From CAIKMD01 sp963803265 (GTDB lineage: Bacteria; Pseudomonadota; Alphaproteobacteria; ATCC43930; CGMCC-115725): 64,000 bases of DNA. Position numbers and translations under genes: made by a program. This document shows, in pieces, positions 45,192-53,779 of the stretch (position 1 is its first letter; every line of letters begins with the position of its first letter). Location: contig CAWDLZ010000004.1 of the NCBI GenBank assembly GCA_963803265.1, forward strand, positions 1-64,000, in the 5' to 3' direction. The notes beneath the pieces are model-generated. The model was not told the origin of the DNA. It searched no databases and was given only the letters and a program-made list of their open reading frames with translations.

Positions 45192-46177
45192 TCGAGCGAG
45201 TCACGTCACGCATCGGCACCAGGCCGAGCCGATCCATCAGCGCCCGGTCGCGGTCGGCGCCGGGATTGGGCGTCGTCAGCAGCCGCTCGCCGCAGAAGAT
45301 CGAGTTGGCGCCGGCGAGGAAGCACAGGGCTTGGGTTTCGTCGCTCATGTCGTCGCGCCCGGCCGAAAGCCGCACCATCGACGCCGGCATGGTAATCCGC
45401 GCCACCGCGATGGTGCGCACGAATTCGAGCGGGTCGAGCGCTTGCGCTCGCCGTGGCAAGCGGCGTGCCCGCGACCTGGACCAAGAGGTTGATCGGCACG
45501 CTTTCGGGATGAACCGGCAAGGTGGCGAGCGCCACGATCATGCCGACGCGGTCCTCGCGCGCTCTCGCCCATGCCGACGATGCCGCCGCAGCACACGCTG
45601 ATCCCAGCGTCGCGCACAGCGGCCAGCGTATCGAGCCGGTCCTGATAGCAGCGCGTCGTGATGATCGCGCCGTAATATTCGGGCGAGGTGTCGAGATTGT
45701 GGTTGTAGAAATCGAGCCCCGCCGCTTTCAGTCGCCGCGCCTGCCCCGCGCTCAGCATGCCGAGCGTCGCGCAGGTCTCGAGCCCGAGCGCCTTGACGCC
45801 GGCGACCATGGCCGCAGACTGCGTCGAGATCGCGGTCCTTGGGCTCGCGCCAGGCCGCGCCCATGCAGAAGCGCGACGCGCCGCCGGCCTTCGCGGCCTC
45901 AGCGGCCGCGAGCACGGCGCCGCGGCTCCATCAGCTTCTCGGCGGCCACGCCGGTGTCGTAGCGCGCGCTTTGCGGGCAATAGGCGCAATCCTCGGGACA
46001 GCCGCCGGTCTTGATCGAGAGCAGCGTCGACAACTGCACCGCGCGCGGATCGAAATGGCGGCGATGCGCGAGCTGGGCTCGGAAAATCAGCTCGGGCAAG
46101 GGCAGGTCGAACACCGCTCGAACCTCCGCGCGCGTCCAATCGTGGCGCGGCGCCGAGCGAGCTTCGGTATCGAGCAT
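45184..46177 (-). CDS. bioB: Biotin synthase BioB, frameshifted
   Basis: Radical SAM enzyme inserting sulfur into dethiobiotin. The start is at 46177 (MLDTEARSAPRHDWTRAEVR). The 4Fe-4S cluster motif C-x3-C-x2-C is in TGGCPEDCAYCPQSARYDTG. Further blocks are GASRFCMGAAWREPKDRDLD, GLETCATLGMLSAGQARRLK, AAGLDFYNHNLDTSPEYYGA, YQDRLDTLAAVRDAGISVCC with GGIVGMGES, then VPINLLVQVAGTPLA and the 2Fe-2S ligands with the Arg in MVRLSAGRDDMSDETQALCF. Frame changes lie near 45915, 45815, 45565 and 45450. Corrected length is about 330 residues. It is divergent from bioF across 70 bases, which probably hold both promoters; no BioR or BirA operator could be recognised there. Confidence 0.94.
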
Positions 46178-46247
46178 GGGAAATACCTTTGCTTTGAACG
46201 CTCCTCCGCGTAACGCTATATCGGGTCTCGGTCAAGAGAAGCCCGCC

Positions 46248-47399
46248 ATGCCCTCGCTCGACGAATTCGCCGCAGAAAAGCTCCGCGATCTCGAAGCCCG
46301 GCACCTGCGCCGGACGCTGGCCGAGACCACGCGCCTCGACGGCGTGTGGGTGGAGCGCGACGGGCGCCGCAAGCTGTCCTTCTCGTGCAACGATTACCTC
46401 AACTTGAGCCAGCATCCGGCGGTGCGCGAGGCCGCCGTCGCCGCCATCAGACGCTATGGCGCCGGGGCCGGTGCGTCGCGCCTCGTTACCGGCAATCATC
46501 CGCTCTATGCCGAGCTCGAGTTGAGGCTCGCGCGGCTCAAGGGCAGCGAAGCGGCCTGCGTCTTCGGATCGGGCTATCTGGCCAATACCGGCATCATCCC
46601 GGCGCTCGTCGGAGAGGGCGATCTCATCCTCGTCGACCAACTTGCCCATGCCTGCATCTGGGCGGGCGCCCAAATGAGCGGAGCCACCGTGTCGAGCTTT
46701 CGCCATAACGATACCGCTCACGCGGCCGAGCTGTTGCAAGCGCGGCGGGCCCGGCACCGGCACGCGTTGATCGCGACCGACGGGGTGTTCTCGATGGATG
46801 GCGATTTGGCGCCGCTGCCGGCGCTAGCCGCGCTCGCTTCGCGCACCGATTCCTGGCTGATGAGCGACGACGCGCATGGGCTTGGCGTCGTGGGCGGCGG
46901 ACGCGGCTCGCGCTTCGCGCATGGCACGGTGCCCGAGGTCGCGCTGCAAATGGGCACGCTCAGCAAGGCGGTCGGCTCCTATGGCGGGTATCTGTGCGCC
47001 TCCCGCGCCGTCATCGACCTCGTTCGCAACCGCGCGCGGACGCTCGTTTACTCGACCGGCCTGCCGCCCGCGAGCGTCGCGGCATCGATTGCCGCGCTCG
47101 ATATCATCGCGTCCGAGCCCGATCTTTCGGCGCAGCCCCTCGCCAAGGCCAAGCGCTTCACCGCCCTTCTGGGCCTCGCGCAAGCTCAAAGCCCGATCGT
47201 GCCGGTCGTCATCGGCGAAGCTTCGCAAGCGCTCGAGGCGGCCGCTCTCCTCGACGGCGAAGGCTTCCTAGTCGTGCCGATCCGTCCGCCCACCGTCCCG
47301 CAAGGAACCGCGCGTCTGAGATTGTCGTTCTGCGCGCAGCACCCCGACGCTGAGATCGAGCGGCTCGCCGCGATCATCCGCTGGCGCGTGCCGATGTGA
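46248..47399 (+). CDS. bioF: 8-amino-7-oxononanoate synthase BioF
   Basis: PLP-dependent alpha-oxoamine synthase that condenses pimeloyl-thioester and L-alanine to KAPA. Intact, 383 residues, start at ATG 46248. Landmarks are LSFSCNDYLNLSQHPAVREA, RYGAGAGASRLVTGNHPLYA, CVFGSGYLANTGIIPALVGE, HALIATDGVFSMDGDLAPLP, LMSDDAHGLGVVGGGRGSRF with the D-x-A-H pair that contacts PLP, and the PLP lysine in ALQMGTLSKAVGSYGGYLCA. The C-terminal VPIRPPTVPQGTARLRLSFC block is also complete. The last four bases overlap bioD (GTGA). Confidence 0.95.
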   Translation: MPSLDEFAAEKLRDLEARHLRRTLAETTRLDGVWVERDGRRKLSFSCNDYLNLSQHPAVREAAVAAIRRYGAGAGASRLVTGNHPLYAELELRLARLKGSEAACVFGSGYLANTGIIPALVGEGDLILVDQLAHACIWAGAQMSGATVSSFRHNDTAHAAELLQARRARHRHALIATDGVFSMDGDLAPLPALAALASRTDSWLMSDDAHGLGVVGGGRGSRFAHGTVPEVALQMGTLSKAVGSYGGYLCASRAVIDLVRNRARTLVYSTGLPPASVAASIAALDIIASEPDLSAQPLAKAKRFTALLGLAQAQSPIVPVVIGEASQALEAAALLDGEGFLVVPIRPPTVPQGTARLRLSFCAQHPDAEIERLAAIIRWRVPM

Positions 47400-48073
47400 G
47401 CGCGATCTTCATCGCGGGAACCGGCACCGATGTCGGGAAAACCTTCGTCGCCTGCGGCCTTATCCATGAGCTCCGCCGCCGCGGCCGCGAGGTAGAAGCG
47501 CTGAAACCGGTGGCGAGCGGTTTCGACCCCGACCATCCGGCGACGAGCGATCCGGGCCAGATTCTCGAGGCGCTGGGGCAAGCGCCGTCGCCGTCGGCAC
47601 TAGATCGGATCGCGCCGTGGCGGCTCATTGCGCCGTTGTCGCCCGACATGGCCGCGCGCCGCGAAAACCGGAGCATCGATTTTGCCGCGCTGCTGGCGTT
47701 TTGCCGGCGCGCGGTCGCGGCAAGCGCGGATGCGACGATCATCGAGGGCGTGGGCGGAATCATGGCGCCGCTCGATGAGACGAACACCGTCGTCGATTGG
47801 ATGACTGCGCTGCGCGTGAAGATAGTGCTCGTTGGCGGCTCCTATCTCGGCGCCATCAGCCACGCCTTGACGGCGCTCGACGCGCTGGCCCGGCGCGAGC
47901 TCGACCTCGCCGCCATGATCGTGAACGAGACGCCGGGCAGCCGCGTCGATCTCGGCGAGACCGCCGCGACCATCGAGCGCTTTGCCCGCGGCGTCGCGGT
48001 GGCCGCCCTGCCGCGCCTCGCCAACGCCGAGGCGGGCCATCCCGCCTTGCGGCAAATCGCCGACTTGCTATGA
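47396..48073 (+). CDS. bioD: Dethiobiotin synthetase BioD
   Basis: ATP-dependent enzyme that closes the ureido ring of dethiobiotin from DAPA and CO2. Intact, 225 residues. GTG start at 47396 overlaps the bioF stop. The P-loop is IFIAGTGTDVGKTFVACGLI, with the deviant Walker A of the MinD/BioD group, then EALKPVASGFDPDHPATSDP with the substrate-binding Lys, PLSPDMAARRENRSIDFAAL, the ATIIEGVGGIMAPLDETNTV block that carries the metal/phosphate-binding Glu-Gly-x-Gly-Gly, and VLVGGSYLGAISHALTALDA. Its stop overlaps the next start (ATGA), tying the formyltransferase-fold gene to the biotin unit. Confidence 0.95.
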   Translation: MSAIFIAGTGTDVGKTFVACGLIHELRRRGREVEALKPVASGFDPDHPATSDPGQILEALGQAPSPSALDRIAPWRLIAPLSPDMAARRENRSIDFAALLAFCRRAVAASADATIIEGVGGIMAPLDETNTVVDWMTALRVKIVLVGGSYLGAISHALTALDALARRELDLAAMIVNETPGSRVDLGETAATIERFARGVAVAALPRLANAEAGHPALRQIADLL

Positions 48074-49026
48074 GTTGGTGTCACTTCGAGGGGATGAAGC
48101 CCATGCGCGTCGCGATCGTCGGTCAGCAAGCCTTCGGCAAAGCGGCGCTCGAGGCGTTCCTCGCTCGCGGCGACGACGTGGCCGGGGTGTTCGCCGCCCC
48201 GGAAGCGCCGGGCGCGCGGCCCGATCCGCTGCGCCAGACGGCGCAGACGCGCGGCATCAAGACCTTTCAATTCAAGAGCCTGGGCGCGCCCGAGGCGCTC
48301 GCGGCGTTGCGCGGCCTCGATACCGAGCTGGGCGTCATGGCCTATGTCACGCAATTCGCGCCGCAATCCTTCGTTACCATCCCGAAGCACGGCATGATCC
48401 AGTTCCATCCCTCGCTCTTGCCGGTTCATCGCGGTCCGTCTTCGATCAACTGGGCGATCATCGAGGGGCGGACGAAGACCGGGCTGACGATCTTCCGGCC
48501 TACCGACGGGCTCGACGAAGGCGCGGTGCTGCTGCAAAAGGAGGTCGCCATCCTGCCCGACGACACCCTCGCCACGGTCTATTTCGACAAGATCTTCCCC
48601 GCCGGCGTGGCCGCGCTGTTGGAGGCCGCCGACGCGGTGATCGCGGGCCGCGCGCTGGAGCTCGCCCAGGACGAATCGCGGGCCAGCTATGAGGGCTGGT
48701 GCCGCGACGCCGAGACGCAGATCCATTGGGCCGCACACGGCGACCGGGTCTACGATCTCATCCGCGGCTGCAACCCGGCGCCCGGCGCGTGGACCAGATG
48801 GGGCGAGCGCAAGCTTTATCTCTTCGACGCGAGGAAGATACCGGTCCGCACCTTCGGGATGGTAAAGGGCTTCAAGCCCGGCCAGGTGATGAGGCTCGGG
48901 GATGCGAGCTTCACCATTTGCGCCCAGGGCGCGCTCATCGAGGTGCTGCGCTGCCGCATCGACGACGGCAAGAAGATCGCGGGCAACGAGGCCGGGATCG
49001 CGGCCGGAGAGATGCTCGGCGGTTGA
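48070..49026 (+). CDS. Formyltransferase-fold protein (methionyl-tRNA formyltransferase-like) in the biotin operon
   Basis: Protein of 318 residues from ATG 48070 (or about 307 from ATG 48103, which has GAGGGG nine bases upstream). The Rossmann-type formyltransferase domain begins MRVAIVGQQAFGKAALEAFL. The folate site is GVMAYVTQFAPQSFVTIPKH then GMIQFHPSLLPVHRGPSSIN, with the Asn/His/Asp set of 10-formyl-THF hydrolases completed by TGLTIFRPTDGLDEGAVLLQ. The C-terminal OB-like domain has AHGDRVYDLIRGCNPAPGAW then RWGERKLYLFDARKI. The D-G-L-D-E-G and N-W-A-I-I-x-G-x-x-K-T-G text is nearer to the N-terminal domain of 10-formyltetrahydrofolate dehydrogenase than to housekeeping Fmt. It overlaps bioD by four bases. 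Its acceptor is unknown; a link to one-carbon metabolism is established for the fold, a link to biotin is inference. Confidence 0.85.
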   Translation: MSWCHFEGMKPMRVAIVGQQAFGKAALEAFLARGDDVAGVFAAPEAPGARPDPLRQTAQTRGIKTFQFKSLGAPEALAALRGLDTELGVMAYVTQFAPQSFVTIPKHGMIQFHPSLLPVHRGPSSINWAIIEGRTKTGLTIFRPTDGLDEGAVLLQKEVAILPDDTLATVYFDKIFPAGVAALLEAADAVIAGRALELAQDESRASYEGWCRDAETQIHWAAHGDRVYDLIRGCNPAPGAWTRWGERKLYLFDARKIPVRTFGMVKGFKPGQVMRLGDASFTICAQGALIEVLRCRIDDGKKIAGNEAGIAAGEMLGG

Positions 49027-49036
49027 TCCGCGAAGG

Positions 49037-49823
49037 CTACGCCCGCGCGGTTTCCTGGTGCCAGACCAGAAGCCGGCGGCGGATCAGCTCCATGCATTTG
49101 ACGACCGCCGAGCCGACGATGCCGATGGCGACGATGCCCGAGAACACCCCCGGCGAATCGGCGAAGCGCATCGACGTCATCATCGAGCCGCCAAGCCCCT
49201 CGCCGCCCATGGTCATCTCGCAAATGATCACGACGATGAGTGAGATCGGCAGCGCGATCTGAAGCCCGGTAAAGACCTCGGGCATGGCCGAGGGCAGCAC
49301 GATCTGCCACAGCAATTGCCGCTTGGTGACGCCCAGGCTTTCCGCCGACCACACCAGGTATTTATCGACGTTCTCGGTCGCCGCCCAGGTCGCGACCACG
49401 ACCGGAAAGACGGCCGAGAACGCCACCATCGCGATCTTCGACCAGTCGAACACGCCGAACCACAGAATGAAGATCGGCAGGAAGGCGATCTTGGGGCACG
49501 GATTGCCGATCGACACCAACGGATCGAAGAACCAGCGGATGGCGCGGAAGCGCGCGATGGTGACGCCGATCGCGACGCCGGCGACCGCCGCCAGCGCGAA
49601 GCCCGCGAGGGTGCGCGCCATGGTCAGCTCCAAGCTCACCAAGAGATCGCCCGACCAGGTGTCCTGGCCGAGGCGGATGAGCAGCCGAAGACAAGGACGG
49701 GAGCAGGAAGTCCGACACGAAGTGCATCCGCGCGCCCCACTCCCACGCCACCGCGAGGACGACGACCGAGGACGAGCGCAGCGCGATGCGCCGCCAATCG
49801 CGGGTTCGCTTTACTCTCTCCAT
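49037..49823 (-). CDS. ABC importer permease (SsuC/TauC type), one frameshift
   Basis: Inner-membrane permease of the nitrate/sulfonate/taurine importer class. The start at 49823 (MERVKRTRDWRRIALRSSSV) lies inside the end of the upstream permease gene (13-base overlap). The frame changes near 49690, joining FVSDFLLPSLSS to the part reading VSLELTMARTLAGFALAAVA. The cytoplasmic EAA-type loop is visible in AESLGVTKRQLLWQIVLPSA followed by MPEVFTGLQIALPISLIVVI. Corrected length is about 262 residues with six membrane helices. It is the last gene of the operon and convergent with the formyltransferase gene. It forms the channel as a heterodimer with the other permease. Confidence 0.88.
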
Positions 49824-50558
49824 ATCAAGGTCCGCCTCATGAAATGAAGATAGGCCCGGTCGGCGAAAAAGCCGAGCGCCGAGACCGTGATGACGACCGC
49901 GAACATCGCGTCGTAAACCCCGCCTTCGCCGAGAAACGAGATGAGATAGCCGAGGCCGTGCTGGCCGACCAGCAGCTCCGATGCCACCAGCAAAATGAAC
50001 GAGATCGCGACGGCGTTGCGGATGCCGGCGAGAATTTCCGGCAACGCGCTCGGCAGGATCACCTCCCACAGCACCTCGCGATCGCTCGCGCCGCAGGCCC
50101 GCGCCGACCAAACGAGCGTCTGATCGACGCCGCGCGATCCGTTATAGGAAGCTCAAGATCACCGGCAACAGGCAGCCCATCGCAATGGACGCGATTTTCG
50201 AGCCCGCGCCCAGCCCCAGCCACAGGATCATCACCGGAATGAGAGCGGATTTGGGCATCGGGTAGAGCGCCTTGATCAGCGGGCTGACGATATCATCGAA
50301 GGCTCGATAGCGCGCCATCACGACGCCCAGAAACACGCCGGCAACGATGCTTAGCCCCAACCCGATCGACCAGTTGATGAACGACGACACCCCGTTCGAC
50401 CACAAATCGCCGTCCATCAGCAACTCGAACCAGGCCTTCGCGACCGCGCTCAAGGGCGGCAATTCGCTCGGATCGACGATGCCGACGCGCGGCACGATTT
50501 CCCACAAGATCGCGAGCAAGAGGATCGGCAAATAGCGGATGAAGACGTTCTTGCTCAT
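49811..50558 (-). CDS. ABC importer permease (SsuC/TauC type), one frameshift
   Basis: Second permease of the importer. The start at 50558 (MSKNVFIRYLPILLLAILWE) overlaps the ATPase stop by four bases (ATGA). Helices follow at SFINWSIGLGLSIVAGVFLG and SALIPVMILWLGLGAGSKIA. One extra base near 50148 breaks the raw frame after LLPVILSFL; correction gives YNGSRGVDQTLVWSARACGA, then the EAA-type loop DREVLWEVILPSALPEILAG and NAVAISFILLVASELLVGQH. Corrected length is about 249 residues. It pairs with the neighbouring permease and with the TauB/SsuB-type ATPase. Confidence 0.88.
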
Positions 50559-51349
50559 GCGTCGTGCGCCTCCTGCGCGCGGATCGCCTCGTCGCGCACC
50601 AGGTTCCAAAGGTAATCGACCTTCCGAGTATACTCGGTGGTGTGGATGAAGTCGGCGCGCGAGCCGTTTTCCGGCTTGGTCTCGACGATCTCCTTGATCC
50701 GCCCGGGCCGCGCGGTCATCACCGCGACGCGGTCGGCGAGATAGACGGCCTCGCGCACGTCGTGGGTGACGAACACCACCGTCTTGGGCGTGCGCCGCAT
50801 GATCGCCAGGAGCTCTTCATGCATCAGCGTGCGGGTCTGGGCGTCGAGCGCTCCAAAGGGCTCGTCCATCAGCAGCGTCCGCGGGTCGATGGCGAGGGTG
50901 CGCGCGATCGCGACGCGCTGCTTCATGCCGCCCGAAAGCTGCGACGGATAGCTGTGCTCGAAGCCGGAAAGGTGGACGAGATCGATCAGCTCTTGCGCGC
51001 GCCGCTCGCGATCGGCCTTGGGCAGGCGCTGCTTCTCGAGGCCATAGAGAACGTTCTGCCGCACCGTTTTCCACGGGAACAGCGCGAAGTTCTGAAACAC
51101 GATGCCGCGGTCGGGACCGGGCCCGGTCACCGGCTCGCCGCCCACGGAAATCGTGCCGCTCTCCACGGGGAGAAAACCGCCGAGGAGATAAAGCAGGGTG
51201 CTCTTGCCGCAGCCCGACGGGCCCAACAGCGCGACGAATTCGCGCTCCTTCACTTCGAGCGAGACGCCGTCGAGCGCCAACACCTCGCGCCCGCGCGCGG
51301 GGCGATAGGTGTGGCTCACTTGGCCGAAAACGATTCCGTTACCTGTCAT
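50555..51349 (-). CDS. ABC importer ATPase (SsuB/TauB type)
   Basis: Intact nucleotide-binding subunit of 264 residues. Walker A is LLGPSGCGKSTLLYLLGG, the Q-loop lies in RGIVFQNFALFPWKTVRQNV, the ABC signature is LSGGMKQRVAIARTLAIDPR, Walker B is LLMDEPFGALDAQTR and the H-loop VVFVTHDVREAVYLADRVAV. The Q-N-F-A-L-F-P-W form of the Q-loop is typical for nitrate/sulfonate/taurine importers. An upstream in-frame extension to 51478 reads as non-coding; ATG 51349 is the credible start. It is the third gene of the operon, about 155 bases after the second binding-protein gene, and overlaps the first permease. Confidence 0.93.
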   Translation of the reverse strand: MTGNGIVFGQVSHTYRPARGREVLALDGVSLEVKEREFVALLGPSGCGKSTLLYLLGGFLPVESGTISVGGEPVTGPGPDRGIVFQNFALFPWKTVRQNVLYGLEKQRLPKADRERRAQELIDLVHLSGFEHSYPSQLSGGMKQRVAIARTLAIDPRTLLMDEPFGALDAQTRTLMHEELLAIMRRTPKTVVFVTHDVREAVYLADRVAVMTARPGRIKEIVETKPENGSRADFIHTTEYTRKVDYLWNLVRDEAIRAQEAHDA

Positions 51350-51503
51350 GCATCGCGCCTCGACAGCGGCGAGAACGCCAGGGCGAGCGCGAGGCCGCGA
51401 CCGCCAACCATAATACCGCTCCCTGTCCCATTGTAAGATTCTTGCCGCATCATTCGCGCCCGCCGCTTTCCTTGTCAACGGGCAACTCTACGAGCGCGCC
51501 GGA

Positions 51504-52511
51504 TTAGCGCAGGCGAGCGTAAGCCTCATCCACCATCGACAGGTCCGAATAGGCCTTCACGTCGATGTCGATCTTCAACATCCCGAGCTTCCTCTCTATG
51601 GCGAAATTCTTCTGCATGGCATCGAGATCGGGACGCGAGTCGGGCGCGTGGTAATCGTCGCCCTTGGTGAAAAGCCAGCTGGAGAATTGCGCAACCGGCT
51701 GCTTGGTGAAGTCGGCGACGAGCTGGAGCGCCGCCGTCCGGTTGGCGGGATCGAGAATCCAGCGCATCGCGCGGTCCGTGTCCTCGAAATAATCGACCAG
51801 GGCGGCGCGGTGGGCGTCGATATAGGGCTTTCGGACCGCGATGACGGTGAGCTCGGACGCCCCACCCATCGCGTCCTTCATCGTGAACAGGGCGCGCACG
51901 GCGCCCGACTTCATCGGCGCCACCGAGAACGGCGTCGTCAGAAAGCCGAGATCGACCCGTCCGGCGTCGAGGGCGGCCATCATGTTCGGAAACTCGATTT
52001 CGACGATCGAGACGTCGCGCTTGTCGTCGAGCCCGTGCGTCATCAGCATGTAGCGCATACCCAAATCCATGGCGCCGCCGATGCTGTTGTCGCCGATGAC
52101 CTTGCCCTTCAGATCCTCAATCTTGCGGATCGGGCTGTCGGCCTTGACGGCGAAAGGCCGCGTGAAATAATCCTGGTAGCCGTCGCGCGTGGCCTCGCCG
52201 ATCAGCTTCAAATCGTCCATATGCGCGTTCTGGATCGCGAGCGCGAAAGCCGATGGCGCGAAATAGGCCAATGACAGATCGCCGGTGGCGAGCGCCGTCG
52301 TCTGCGGCCCGCTGCCGGGCGTGCGGACGGCCTCGACGACGTAGCTCTTGCCGTAATGCACCAGCACGTTCTTCATCTGCATGAGAATGGGAAACATCTG
52401 GCCCGGCACGGCCGCCCACGCCGCCTTGATCGCGAGCGGCTCGTCCGCGCTTGCGCCCGAGGCGGCGAGCGCGAGCCCCGCCGCCAAGCCGAGAATGCGG
52501 AGTTGCTTCAT
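51504..52511 (-). CDS. ABC solute-binding protein, operon copy 2
   Basis: Intact 335-residue periplasmic-binding protein with signal peptide LRILGLAAGLALAASGASA. Mature text runs DEPLAIKAAWAAVPGQMFPI, MQMKNVLVHYGKSYVVEAVR, GDLSLAYFAPSAFALAIQNA, KIEDLKGKVIGDNSIGGAMD, NMMAALDAGRVDLGFLTTPF and DPANRTAALQLVADFTKQPV. It is a clear paralog of the protein encoded just upstream: same length, shared FPNMxAALxxxxxDLG block and matching C-terminal KAYSDLSMVDEA against KAHSDLSLIDEA. GAGGAG lies upstream of its ATG, inside the end of the preceding gene. It delivers an unknown small anion or heterocycle to the importer. Confidence 0.92.
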   Translation of the reverse strand: MKQLRILGLAAGLALAASGASADEPLAIKAAWAAVPGQMFPILMQMKNVLVHYGKSYVVEAVRTPGSGPQTTALATGDLSLAYFAPSAFALAIQNAHMDDLKLIGEATRDGYQDYFTRPFAVKADSPIRKIEDLKGKVIGDNSIGGAMDLGMRYMLMTHGLDDKRDVSIVEIEFPNMMAALDAGRVDLGFLTTPFSVAPMKSGAVRALFTMKDAMGGASELTVIAVRKPYIDAHRAALVDYFEDTDRAMRWILDPANRTAALQLVADFTKQPVAQFSSWLFTKGDDYHAPDSRPDLDAMQKNFAIERKLGMLKIDIDVKAYSDLSMVDEAYARLR

Positions 52512-52515
52512 ATCG

Positions 52516-53557
52516 TCACTCCTCTTTTCCGGTCTGCCGCTTGGCCGCTTCGTCGATCAGCGACAGGTCCGAATGCGCCTTCACGTTGACCGGCGTCTTG
52601 AGGAAGCCGAGGCGCGTCAGGTCGTCGAGGTTGCGCTGGAGCGCCGCCAGATTGGGCCGCGCGTCTGGATCGTGAAAGCTGTCATCCTTGGTGAACAGCC
52701 AGGCCGCAAAATTCTCGTGCGGCTGCTTGGTGAAGTCGCTGAGAATTCTTGATCGCGTCGGCGCGGTTCTTCGGATCGGTGAACCAGCGGGTCGAACGCT
52801 GGAAATCCTCGTAGAAATCGACCAGCGCCGCGCGATGCGCCGCGACGAACGGTGCCCGCGCCGCCATCACCGTCATCTGCGTTTCGCCGCCCATCGCATC
52901 GCGGATCGTGAACAGGCTGCGAAAGCCGCCCTGCTTTTGCGCGATGCCGATGAAAGGCTGCGCCACCGGACCGAGATCGATCTTATTGTCCCGCAGCGCC
53001 GCCAGCATGTTCGGAAAGGCGACCTCGACCACCTGGTAATCGCGCTTTTCCTCATAGCCATGATCGTGCATCGCCTTGACCATCGCGAAATACGCGGCGC
53101 CCCCGATGCCATTGGTGCCGAGCACCTTGCCCTTCAGATCGTCGATCCTCCGGATGGGACCGGATGCGAGCACGAGATAGGGGCCGGTCTGATAGCCCGG
53201 CACGCCGTCGCGGTGACCGTCGCCGATCGCCCGCAGATCGTCCATTTTCGCGTTCAGAATAGCGAGGCCGAAGGAGGAGTAGCCGAGCGTCGCGATGTCG
53301 AGATCGCCCGAGGCGAGCGCTTCGATCTCGGGCGTGCTGCCGCGAAACCGGATGGCGTCAACGGTATAGGTCTTGCCGTAATGTTTCAGGATCTCGGGCC
53401 GCGAGAACGCGATCGGCAGGAGATGGGTCGGGGTTTCGGTCCAGGCCACGCGCAGCTTCACCGGCGCGTCCGCCCGGGCCGCGATGGGAAGAATCGAAGC
53501 GGAAAGCGCTAGCGCCAGCGCGGCCGCCACGACCGACAGCCTGTATTGGAACTCCAT
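52516..53557 (-). CDS. ABC solute-binding protein, operon copy 1, one frameshift
   Basis: First gene of the importer operon. The start at 53557 (MEFQYRLSVVAAALALALSA) has GAGAGGA upstream; the longer raw frame to 53680 crosses the IS end and is not credible. After the signal peptide (cleavage near ARA-DA) the text runs PVKLRVAWTETPTHLLPIAF, LASGDLDIATLGYSSFGLAI, RIDDLKGKVLGTNGIGGAAY and FPNMLAALRDNKIDLGPVAQ. The frame changes near 52745; the corrected end reads DFTKQPHENFAAWLFTKDDS and VNVKAHSDLSLIDEAAKRQT, giving about 347 residues. Paralog of the next gene. Its start lies only 57 bases from the IS1380 element, so its native promoter has probably been cut off or replaced. Confidence 0.9.
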
Positions 53558-53613
53558 GGCGATCCTCTCCCTGGCCTGGCGTGCGATCCGCGAGCGCCGC
53601 CGTGATCGGCGCT

Positions 53614-53646
53614 CTAGCCGTTTGTATTCACGAGCGTAGCGCGATT
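53614..53646 (+). repeat. Left terminal inverted repeat of the IS1380 element
   Basis: The segment begins CTAGCC and contains TATTCACGA at 53625-53633 and GCGATT at 53641-53646. It matches the right end in opposite orientation with two small gaps. Confidence 0.65.
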
Positions 53647-53779
53647 TTCGGCGCACCACAATTCTTTTGAAGTGTGACAAGGCTGATCCATCGCGTTCGT
53701 TACGACGCTGATCGGGATTTTATTGGGTCGAGGGCTGGAGGTTGCGGGAAGGGTTCGGCGGGGCACATCGCCCCGTGGG

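Noticed and set aside
46178..46247. BioR or BirA operator between bioB and bioF
   Set aside because: Neither the TTATMKATAA BioR box nor the BirA dyad is present; TAACGCTATA is too poor a match.
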